Assembly (NCBI GenBank): GCA_943914745.1
Contig: CALUDF010000091.1
Span: 1-9,745 of the forward strand
Direction: 5' to 3'
Length of the DNA: 9,745 nucleotides
Source of the DNA: an uncultured Bacteriovorax sp.
GTDB taxonomy: Bacteria; Bdellovibrionota; Bacteriovoracia; Bacteriovoracales; Bacteriovoracaceae
The position numbers and the translations under genes were made by a program. The notes under the pieces are model-generated. The model was not told where the DNA came from. It did not search any database and worked only from the letters and a program-made list of their open reading frames with translations. Shown one piece after another: positions 1 through 5,207 of the stretch; position 1 is the stretch's first letter, and each line of letters begins with the position of its first letter.

Positions 1-2
1 AG

Positions 3-500
3 CATTTGATTTTTTTAGGATTTTTTGGTTGCGGTCATGGACCAATAAACCACCTGGGCCATCCGCATGATATTATTGACATTTCTCTCCTTGTAAAACA
101 AGTAATTTCTCAAAAAACGGCTGAATTATACGAAAAAGGCTACTCTACGAGAGCAATTGCTAGACAATTAGGTATTGGCAAAACGACCGTCAGTAATCAT
201 TTAACTGCATCTAATGTGGAACTGAGAAGTCATTCTAACGACCAACTCCGCAACAAGAAGAAACCTAAGACAAGGAGCATTAAAACCGCTCCCTATGGCT
301 TCTGCTTAGTCGATGGATTTCTTCATAAAGACCCCAGAGAACAATCTATTCTAAAACTCATTTTAAGGTGGGCCAAGCAAGGACAAAGCCATTGTGCCAT
401 TGCCAGAAAGTTAAATGAACAAAAGCTTAAACCCCGTCATGCAGCCAAATGGAGTCAGCCAACCGTCGGCTTCATTATCAAACGCCACCAAGAACAATAA
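3..500 (+). CDS. Recombinase-domain DNA-binding protein without catalytic domain (5' end probably outside window)
   Basis: The visible part has two DNA-binding modules. Residues about 33-68 (counted from a TTG at 6) form a Hin/resolvase-type helix-turn-helix with the core STRAIARQLGIGKTTVSNHL. Residues about 95-161 match the 'Recombinase' domain of large serine recombinases: APYGF, then DPREQ, then a second helix-turn-helix-like stretch CAIARKLNEQKLKPR and a KWSQPTVGFIIKR tail. No resolvase catalytic domain (nucleophilic serine and arginine cluster) is visible, so strand exchange is not expected from this part alone. The frame is open to the left edge, and no ATG or GTG precedes the first helix-turn-helix. 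The start is therefore either the weak TTG at 6 or, more likely, upstream of the window. It could be a decayed recombinase tail or a stand-alone regulator or mobile-element accessory protein. The next gene follows after 16 bases. The domain call is fairly sure; the role is unknown. Confidence 0.7.
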   Translation, partial: HLIFLGFFGCGHGPINHLGHPHDIIDISLLVKQVISQKTAELYEKGYSTRAIARQLGIGKTTVSNHLTASNVELRSHSNDQLRNKKKPKTRSIKTAPYGFCLVDGFLHKDPREQSILKLILRWAKQGQSHCAIARKLNEQKLKPRHAAKWSQPTVGFIIKRHQEQ

Positions 501-506
501 ACCACC

Positions 507-512
507 GGAGGA
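507..512 (+). promoter_or_regulatory. Ribosome binding site for the 53-residue gene
   Basis: GGAGGA lies four bases before the ATG at 517. This strong Shine-Dalgarno sequence decides the start. It favours the ATG at 517 over an in-frame ATG at 415 that would overlap the recombinase-like gene by 86 bases. Confidence 0.7.
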
Positions 513-516
513 TCAC

Positions 517-678
517 ATGAATAATCTCATCAAAATCGCAGTCGTCTTGGCCTTTGCCGCAGTCTCTAGTGGTAATCTTCCAAAGATTCTTAACCAAGTC
601 CGCAAAGCTCAATTCCAGCTCATCATGGAATCAAAAGCATCAAAGTGGCCGAGGGCCATGACTTTACCGAGTAAGTAA
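517..678 (+). CDS. Small hypothetical protein with hydrophobic N-terminus (53 aa)
   Basis: I do not recognise a characterised family. The protein starts MNNLIKIAVVLAFAAVSSG, a lysine-bearing N-terminus followed by a hydrophobic run of about 12-14 residues. This could be a signal peptide or a single membrane anchor. The remaining 34 residues are basic and amphipathic (a QVRKAQ segment, then ESKASKWP and AMTLPSK at the end) and contain no cysteine. The start is set by GGAGGA four bases upstream. The gene begins 16 bases after the recombinase-like gene on the same strand, so the two are probably co-transcribed. A cluster of inverted repeats begins five bases after the stop. Small size and lack of known motifs leave function open; the clear ribosome binding site and operon position support it being real. 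Confidence 0.6.
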   Translation: MNNLIKIAVVLAFAAVSSGNLPKILNQVRKAQFQLIMESKASKWPRAMTLPSK

Positions 679-690
679 CAAACTGGCAAC

Positions 691-729
691 GCCAGCAGTT
701 ACCTTACATCCTCGGTTAAAACTGCTGGC
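691..729. repeat. 10-bp inverted repeat with 19-base loop, nested with a second hairpin
   Basis: GCCAGCAGTT (691-700) is perfectly complementary to AACTGCTGGC (720-729). The sequence just upstream, CTGGC at 683-687, can alternatively pair with GCCAG at 691-695 across a three-base AAC loop. Two mutually exclusive foldings are therefore possible directly after the stop of the small gene. There is no U tract after the larger stem, so a simple intrinsic terminator is not clear. Confidence 0.5.
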
Positions 730-746
730 ATCATCATGGGATGATG
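729..746. repeat. Compact 7-bp hairpin
   Basis: CATCATC (729-735) pairs with GATGATG (740-746) around a four-base ATGG loop. It shares its first base with the end of the preceding inverted repeat and lies just before a third, longer hairpin. It is part of a run of palindromes after the recombinase-like gene pair. Function unknown. Confidence 0.4.
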
Positions 747-764
747 GATTCTGAAAAGTTTCAT

Positions 765-799
765 TGAGGTGTTATCTTTTAATAGAAGATAACACCTCA
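765..799. terminator. 14-bp perfect hairpin, probable terminator of the small-gene unit
   Basis: TGAGGTGTTATCTT (765-778) is perfectly complementary to AAGATAACACCTCA (786-799), with a seven-base A/T-rich loop that can pair partly further (T-G and T-A closing three bases). It is followed on the + strand only by ATTCTT, a weak U tract. Position 87 bases after the 53-residue gene fits a terminator. A recombination or attachment palindrome linked to the neighbouring recombinase-like gene is an alternative. Confidence 0.5.
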
Positions 800-1295
800 T
801 TCTTGTAAGTGCGCCATCAAGACACACCGTTTTAAACACAAAAATATTTCTCAATTTATAAACAGTGACTTTTTTAGATAGGAAACCAAAAGTCGCGTTT
901 GTGAATATCAACTCTGATTTTCGTCCGAAAAAAATCTAAACATTGGCAACGGAACACGACGTACAGCTACATTAAATCGAATCATTCAAGCCCATGCAGA
1001 ATGCATTTTATCACATCACTCAACAGTCAATTGCGAGCAGAGCGTTTCGATCGTAATTTATTTGAGAGCATGAAGGCAGCGCAGATTTTCACGTTCCAGA
1101 GGAAAAGGCACTCTGAAACAGACTGAAAAAAAGTCTGAAAGAAAAAGCTCCGTATGAGCTGGAAGATCAGGCTTTGTTGTGGCAGTCGAATAATTAGCAC
1201 TTGCTGGGCGATAAAGTATCTATTGTGTTCGTCCACGTGAGTGCAGATTTGCATTGTCATCAGCGGAATTTCAACAAACATGTCAAACCTTCAAA
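800..1295. other. Intergenic stretch without a supportable gene
   Basis: About 500 bases separate the hairpin cluster from the fdhA ribosome binding site. The first 100 bases are AT-rich. Short inverted repeats occur at 1119-1124/1132-1137 (CAGACT/AGTCTG) and 1146-1150/1156-1160 (AGCTC/GAGCT). The + frame that starts at 976 gives plausible-looking protein segments, for example residues encoded by 1117-1194, but has in-frame stops at 973, 1054, 1063, 1114 and 1195. At best it is a decayed gene remnant. A possible sigma-70-type promoter is TTGCGA (1031-1036), 17 bases, TAATTT (1054-1059), but it is weak and would leave a leader of about 240 bases. No firm fdhA promoter can be named. Confidence 0.4.
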
Positions 1296-1303
1296 AAGGA
1301 GAG
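1296..1303 (+). promoter_or_regulatory. Ribosome binding site of fdhA
   Basis: AAGGAGAG ends four bases before the ATG at 1308. It fixes the start there rather than at the in-frame TTG at 1254, which has no comparable site. The 1308 start also gives the family's normal length and N-terminus. Confidence 0.8.
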
Positions 1304-1307
1304 AGTT

Positions 1308-2504
1308 ATGGCAAACGGCAATCGCGTGATAACTTTTCAAGGAACACGCAAAATGGAACTTAAAACTTTCGATTATCCAAAGTTGATCACTCCGACAGGA
1401 AAGAAAGCTAATCATGGTGTGATCATGAAAATCATTACGACTAACATTTGTGGTAGCGACCAACATATCTACCATGGGCGTTTTGCAGCACCAAAAGGAA
1501 TGGTTATGGGGCACGAGATGACCGGCGAGGTCATCGAGGTTGGATCAGATGTTGAATTCATCAAGAAGGGAGATATCTGTTCAGTGCCATTTAACGTTGC
1601 CTGTGGACGCTGTCGTAACTGTAAAGAACGACACACGGAAATTTGCATGAACGTTAATGACGAAGTCGATTGCGGTGCCTACGGATTCAACCTAGGTGGC
1701 TGGCAAGGTGGTCAATCTGACTATCTAATGGTGCCCTATGCAGATTGGAACTTGTTACCGTTTCCGGATGCAAGTCATGCAATGGAAAAAATTCGTGATC
1801 TAACGTTATTATCTGACGTTCTACCCACTGCCTTTCACGGTTTAATGGAAGCTGGGGCAAAAATTGGTTCGACTGTTTATATCGCTGGCGCTGGTCCCGT
1901 AGGAAGATGTGCCGCAGCTTGTGCTCGCTTGCTTGGGGCATCTTGTATCATCGTGGGCGATACGAATAGTGCGCGCTTGGACTTAGTTAAGAAAAATGGT
2001 TGCGAAATAGTTGACCTAACCAAAAAGATTCCGGTCGCCGACCAGATTGAGGCTATTCTTGGCAAGCGTGAAGTTGATTGTGGAGTCGACTGTGTGGGGC
2101 TAGAAGCACATGGCAGTGGAATCGAATCAAATAATGAACACTCTGAAGCTGTAGTCAATACACTACTAGAGGTTGTTCGTGCAGGCGGAGCAATTGGTAT
2201 TCCAGGTATCTATACTCATCCAGATCCTGGAGCAAGCAGTCCTCTGACTAAAAATGGCCAGCTTCCTATCGACTTCGGCAAAGCTTGGATTAAGTCTCCA
2301 AAAATGACAGGGGGACAAGCCCCAATCATGCACTACAATCGCGATTTAATGATGGCCATTCTTTGGGATCGAATGCCTTATCTAAGCTCAATGTTAAACA
2401 CTGAGATCATTAGCTTGGAAGATGCACCAAATGCTTATGCGGCTTTCAGTGATGGTTCACCGAAAAAATTCGTGATTGATCCACATGGTAGCGTGAAGCA
2501 CTAG
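1308..2504 (+). CDS. fdhA: Glutathione-independent formaldehyde dehydrogenase, zinc- and NAD-dependent
   Basis: This is a medium-chain alcohol dehydrogenase of the Pseudomonas putida formaldehyde dehydrogenase / formaldehyde dismutase type. It oxidises formaldehyde to formate without glutathione, using tightly held NAD in the cytoplasm. At 398 residues it has the family's usual full length. Visible residues are: catalytic zinc ligands Cys48 (NICGSDQH), His69 (MGHEMTGEV) and probably Asp170; structural zinc cysteines 99, 102, 105 and 113; and the nucleotide-binding loop GAGPVG at 194-199. The fold continues to a C-terminal end with SPKKFVIDP. The gene stands alone: about 500 gene-free bases lie before it, and it faces uvrB, with a long hairpin between them. 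The likely role is detoxification of formaldehyde. Dismutase activity with the same cofactor is possible and cannot be separated from dehydrogenase activity by sequence reading. Confidence 0.93.
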   Translation: MANGNRVITFQGTRKMELKTFDYPKLITPTGKKANHGVIMKIITTNICGSDQHIYHGRFAAPKGMVMGHEMTGEVIEVGSDVEFIKKGDICSVPFNVACGRCRNCKERHTEICMNVNDEVDCGAYGFNLGGWQGGQSDYLMVPYADWNLLPFPDASHAMEKIRDLTLLSDVLPTAFHGLMEAGAKIGSTVYIAGAGPVGRCAAACARLLGASCIIVGDTNSARLDLVKKNGCEIVDLTKKIPVADQIEAILGKREVDCGVDCVGLEAHGSGIESNNEHSEAVVNTLLEVVRAGGAIGIPGIYTHPDPGASSPLTKNGQLPIDFGKAWIKSPKMTGGQAPIMHYNRDLMMAILWDRMPYLSSMLNTEIISLEDAPNAYAAFSDGSPKKFVIDPHGSVKH

Positions 2505-2528
2505 TCCAATTGGCGCAAGATTTATCAG

Positions 2529-2570
2529 TCAACAAAGCTTAGAGATTTTATCATCCCTAAGCTTTGTTGA
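2529..2570. terminator. 14-bp perfect hairpin between convergent fdhA and uvrB
   Basis: TCAACAAAGCTTAG (2529-2542) pairs perfectly with CTAAGCTTTGTTGA (2557-2570) around a 14-base loop. It lies 24 bases after the fdhA stop and 18 bases after the uvrB stop on the other strand, so it probably serves both genes. Neither side has a strong U tract (TCTCACTATAATC on the + strand). Confidence 0.65.
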
Positions 2571-2588
2571 TCTCACTATAATCAAAAA

Positions 2589-4565
2589 CTACACATAAAT
2601 AAACTGGCGATATAAAGCGTCCAATTGGTGACGAATACCATCTATGCGCTTCTTGTCTCCTTTATCAGTAACGGCAAGAAGTTCATGTTCTTTGCTGGTA
2701 ATTTGATCGCAAAGCTCCTCTAGATTCCTACAGAATGCAACCGTATGAACGGCAGGCTCCGCTGTTTCCACTTTTTCTGATGACAATTTCCGAACTGATG
2801 AAATCGGCTTAACATCATTCTTTTTGTTAAAGGCAATTTGACGATTTCTGCGATCGACGGTCTCATCTATTGCTTTCTGCATCGCTGGGGTCATCGTATC
2901 TGCATACAAAATGGCTTTTCCATGTACGTTGCGAGCAACTCGACCAATCATTTGAATAAGAGCGTGTGTTGTACGCAAGAATCCAGCACGATCGGCATCG
3001 AGGATGGCAATTAATGAAGCTTCAGGAATATCTAATCCCTCACGCAAGAGACTTACACCAATCAAAACATCAAACTCCCCAGCACGCAGACCATTGATGA
3101 TTTCAGCGCGCTCATCGGTCTTAATATCAGAATGCATGTACCGGACTCGAATTCTCTTATCGGCAAGGAAATCATTGAGATTCTCGGCAGCAACCTTAGT
3201 CAACGTCGTCACCAGAACTCGTTCTTTATTAGTGACACGATTTCTTATTTCTTTAAGAAGATCGTCCATAGCTTTTATTGATGGACGAACCTCTACCTCT
3301 GGATCGAGCAATCCAGTGGGTCTTACAATTTGTTCAATGACTTTGTCTTTTGACTTTCCTAATTCGTAATGGCCAGGCGTTGCTGATACGAAAATTGTTT
3401 GCGGCTTAATCTTTTCGAACTCCTCAAAACTCAGTGGGTGACTGTTTTTTGATGATGGTAAGCGGAATCCATAATCAATGAGTGTATCTTTACGGCTTTG
3501 GTCGCCTCTATACATTGCTGAAATCTGTGGAATCATCACATGAGATTCATCTACAAATAGAATTCCATCTTTAGGTAGATAATCAAGCAACGTGATTGGT
3601 GGTAGTGATGGGTCACGTCCGTTGAGGTAGCAAGCGTAATTCTCAATTCCGGAACAATATCCAACTGTTCTCATCATCTCGATGTCGTTTGAAATTCTCT
3701 CATACAGTCGATCTGCCTCGATCAGGCAATTTTCATCATACAATTCCGTAACACGCTTTTCCAACTCTCGCTCGATTTGTTTTGCCGCAGCCTCGACCTG
3801 ACTTGCTGAAGGCGCGAAGAGCGTCTTTGGCGAAACGAGGTATTGATCTAGGTGGCTAAGCTGATTTTCTGTAGCTGAATCAATCCATTCCAATTCTTTA
3901 ACTGTCCCATTCGCAAAATGAACGCGAATGGCTTTATAGTCTGAATCAGCCGGAAAAATATCAATGATGCTTCCGCCCACTCGATAGGTTCCACGTTTGA
4001 ACTTTTGTTTGCTCTCGTCATAAGACAATCGGCCCAAACGCTGAACGAGATCATCTGGCTCTAGTTTCATGCCCACTGAGAGTGGGACCTGAATAGCGCG
4101 GTAGTCTTTAGGATCACCCAATCCATATATGGATGATACGGAAGCTACGACGATCGTATCTCGGCGTTCAAGAAGCGATTTCGTAGTGGATAAGCGTAGG
4201 CGCTCAAGTTGTGCATTGATTGCAGAATCTTTTTGAACAAAGCGATCAATGCCTGGAATATACACTTCTGGTTGAAAATAATCGTAATAGGAAACGAAGT
4301 ATTCTACCGCATTTTCGGGGAAAAAATTCTTCATCTCATTGTAGAGCTGTGCTGTAAGTGTCTTGTTAGGAGCCAGAATGAGGGTTGGTCTGTTCAGGCG
4401 ATGAATCACATTCGCCATCGTAAAAGTTTTCCCGGAGCCCGTGATGCCTTTTAGGGTCTGATGAGTCGTTCCGGACTCTATGTTAGATATCAACCGAGCT
4501 ATCGCTTCGGGTTGATCACCCGAGGGGGTGTATTTGGAATGCAAAATAAAAGCGCCAGCAGTCAT
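2589..4565 (-). CDS. uvrB: UvrB-type DNA damage helicase-like subunit, diverged
   Basis: UvrB (658 residues, near the usual 660-670) verifies lesions in nucleotide excision repair after loading by UvrA and then recruits UvrC. Seen: N-terminal SGDQPEAI; Walker A GITGSGKT at 40-47; the damage-probing hairpin YYDYFQPE at 93-100 (Phe97 where Tyr is usual); DESH near 337; SATPGHYEL; LLREGLDIPE; and QMIGRVARN, which retains the arginine fingers. Three differences stand out. In the UvrA-binding domain 2 the usual RND and RVRG patterns read ESK (Glu184) and RVGG (Gly197), so two arginines reported to contact UvrA are lost. The C-terminal UVR motif (usual LEFEEAA core) is replaced by a TDKGDKKRID-type sequence, although the final QLDALYRQFI resembles the family end. 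The start is supported by AGGAGGA six bases upstream. The gene lies 80 bases after marR on the same strand. It may be a second, specialised UvrB. Confidence 0.93.
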   Translation of the reverse strand: MTAGAFILHSKYTPSGDQPEAIARLISNIESGTTHQTLKGITGSGKTFTMANVIHRLNRPTLILAPNKTLTAQLYNEMKNFFPENAVEYFVSYYDYFQPEVYIPGIDRFVQKDSAINAQLERLRLSTTKSLLERRDTIVVASVSSIYGLGDPKDYRAIQVPLSVGMKLEPDDLVQRLGRLSYDESKQKFKRGTYRVGGSIIDIFPADSDYKAIRVHFANGTVKELEWIDSATENQLSHLDQYLVSPKTLFAPSASQVEAAAKQIERELEKRVTELYDENCLIEADRLYERISNDIEMMRTVGYCSGIENYACYLNGRDPSLPPITLLDYLPKDGILFVDESHVMIPQISAMYRGDQSRKDTLIDYGFRLPSSKNSHPLSFEEFEKIKPQTIFVSATPGHYELGKSKDKVIEQIVRPTGLLDPEVEVRPSIKAMDDLLKEIRNRVTNKERVLVTTLTKVAAENLNDFLADKRIRVRYMHSDIKTDERAEIINGLRAGEFDVLIGVSLLREGLDIPEASLIAILDADRAGFLRTTHALIQMIGRVARNVHGKAILYADTMTPAMQKAIDETVDRRNRQIAFNKKNDVKPISSVRKLSSEKVETAEPAVHTVAFCRNLEELCDQITSKEHELLAVTDKGDKKRIDGIRHQLDALYRQFIYV

Positions 4566-4571
4566 GTGGTA

Positions 4572-4578
4572 TCCTCCT
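4572..4578 (-). promoter_or_regulatory. Ribosome binding site of uvrB
   Basis: Read on the minus strand the sequence is AGGAGGA, six bases before the ATG at 4565. It is close to the ideal Shine-Dalgarno sequence and fixes the start. Confidence 0.8.
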
Positions 4579-4584
4579 ATATAA

Positions 4585-4642
4585 ATTACGTAATATTAAA
4601 CTGTGTTAAATCGAACGGTCGCGTCACTTCAATCTGCGTCAC
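4585..4642 (-). promoter_or_regulatory. marR-uvrB gap: possible weak uvrB promoter, palindrome and direct repeat
   Basis: The 80 bases between marR and uvrB hold three weak signals. On the minus strand TTGAAG (4627-4632), 16 bases and TTTAAC (4605-4610) could be a weak sigma-70-type promoter. GCGTCAC occurs twice in direct orientation at 4621-4627 and 4636-4642, the first touching that -35. ATTACGTAAT at 4585-4594 is a perfect 10-bp palindrome. No terminator hairpin is visible here, so uvrB may be read both from the marR promoter and from its own. Confidence 0.3.
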
Positions 4643-4645
4643 CCT

Positions 4646-5077
4646 TCAAAAAGTATGCAAATTCTGAAGGCATTTTTCCAAAATTCCTTCAAACTCTTTG
4701 ATGCTTTTCTTTGTAAAACCTTTAACCATCTTTATCTCTATGTCATTAACCAAAGCGTGAGCATCACACAGGATTTTTTCGGCCTTAGGTTTCATTTTGA
4801 AATCTTGCTTCAGGCCATGCTCCGAGTTTTTCAGTTTCGCAACAAAGCCGTCTCTTTCTAAGTTCTGCATGATTCTATTCATCGTTTGCGGCGTAACAGA
4901 TGAATTTTTGGCAAGCTCGGCATTAGTCGCAGTGATTTTCTCTTCTAGGTGCGAAAGAACTGTATATTGAGGAAGGGTTAGGCTTAACTTCGCAAGTTCC
5001 AATTCAATTTTTTGGCACAGTTCATGCTCAACTATTTTCAACTTATGACTAAGTCCCAATGTGTCTTTAAATCTCAT
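4646..5077 (-). CDS. MarR-family transcriptional regulator
   Basis: A 143-residue winged helix-turn-helix protein. From the ATG at 5077 the visible parts are an N-terminal dimerisation helix, LTLPQYTVLSHLEE (about 33-46), the recognition region ATNAELAKNSSVTPQTMNRI (about 50-69) followed by MQNLERDGFV, a wing around SEHGLKQDFKMKPKAEKIL (about 85-103), and a C-terminal helical pair for dimer formation. MarR proteins usually repress until a small aromatic compound, antibiotic or oxidant binds. Cys21, Cys104 and Cys136 are present, but redox sensing cannot be inferred from that. A longer frame begins at an ATG at 5131, but that start lies inside an operator-like palindrome and has no ribosome binding site; AAGGGCGG lies upstream of 5077. 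The gene is divergent from the uvrA paralogue and precedes uvrB on the same strand, so it likely controls both directions. Confidence 0.85.
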   Translation of the reverse strand: MRFKDTLGLSHKLKIVEHELCQKIELELAKLSLTLPQYTVLSHLEEKITATNAELAKNSSVTPQTMNRIMQNLERDGFVAKLKNSEHGLKQDFKMKPKAEKILCDAHALVNDIEIKMVKGFTKKSIKEFEGILEKCLQNLHTF

Positions 5078-5108
5078 GTTAAATACCGCCCTTATAATTA
5101 TCTTGCTT

Positions 5109-5126
5109 ATATCAGCATACTGATAT
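5109..5126. promoter_or_regulatory. Operator-like palindrome 1 (probable MarR site)
   Basis: ATATCAG-CATA-CTGATAT is a perfect 7-bp inverted repeat with a four-base centre, 18 bp overall. That is the size and form expected for a MarR dimer. It lies upstream of marR on the minus strand, about 30-50 bases before its start. It overlaps the region where a marR promoter would sit (a GATAAT-like -10 is at 5097-5102 on the minus strand). Confidence 0.7.
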
Positions 5127-5127
5127 A

Positions 5128-5145
5128 ACATCAGTGTGCTGATAT
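5128..5145. promoter_or_regulatory. Operator-like palindrome 2 (probable MarR site)
   Basis: ACATCAG-TGTG-CTGATAT repeats the first palindrome with one mismatch in the left arm. It starts 19 bases after the first one begins and ends immediately before the -35 of the uvrA paralogue promoter. The two sites together also form a larger inverted repeat with perfect 9-bp outer arms (5109-5117 and 5137-5145). The 19-bp offset is close to two helical turns, which would place two dimers on one face. Confidence 0.7.
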
Positions 5146-5173
5146 TTGTCTAGTTTTTTCGTAGGAATATAAT
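5146..5173 (+). promoter_or_regulatory. Sigma-70-type promoter of the uvrA paralogue
   Basis: TTGTCT (5146-5151) and a perfect TATAAT (5168-5173) are separated by 16 bases. Transcription would begin near 5180, giving a leader of about 28 bases. The -35 directly touches the second palindrome, so a bound regulator would block RNA polymerase. The ribosome binding site is AGAGG at 5199-5203, four bases before the ATG at 5208. Confidence 0.65.
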
Positions 5174-5207
5174 TTAAGACGCTTGAAGCCATCCCCCTAG
5201 AGGTTTT

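Noticed and set aside
699..911. Minus-strand open frame of 70 codons
   Set aside because: It runs through the palindrome cluster, has no ribosome binding site and no recognisable protein pattern.
1027..1281. Minus-strand open frame of 84 codons before fdhA
   Set aside because: No family pattern and odd composition (many F, Q, I, R). It is opposite a weakly protein-like but stop-broken + frame, so neither is convincing.
976..1300. Possible decayed gene in the + frame upstream of fdhA
   Set aside because: Some segments look protein-like (for example 1117-1194), but stops occur at 1054, 1063, 1114 and 1195 and no family could be named. Chance open stretches of this length are common.
1254..1307. 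Longer fdhA starting at TTG 1254
   Set aside because: AAGGAGAG before the ATG at 1308 and the family N-terminus support the shorter protein; the extension resembles no family member.
3004..3369. Plus-strand open frame of 121 codons within uvrB
   Set aside because: It is antisense to the conserved helicase motifs of UvrB, whose coding is certain; the antisense frame has no recognisable pattern.
4585..4594. ATTACGTAAT as an SOS (LexA) box for uvrB
   Set aside because: The LexA site I recall for Bdellovibrio is TTAC-N3-GTAA. Here the half-sites are joined without the three-base spacer, so the spacing does not fit, and TTACGTAA occurs readily by chance.
5078..5131. Longer MarR start at 5131
   Set aside because: That ATG lies inside the second operator-like palindrome and lacks a ribosome binding site; the start at 5077 gives the normal MarR length and N-terminus.
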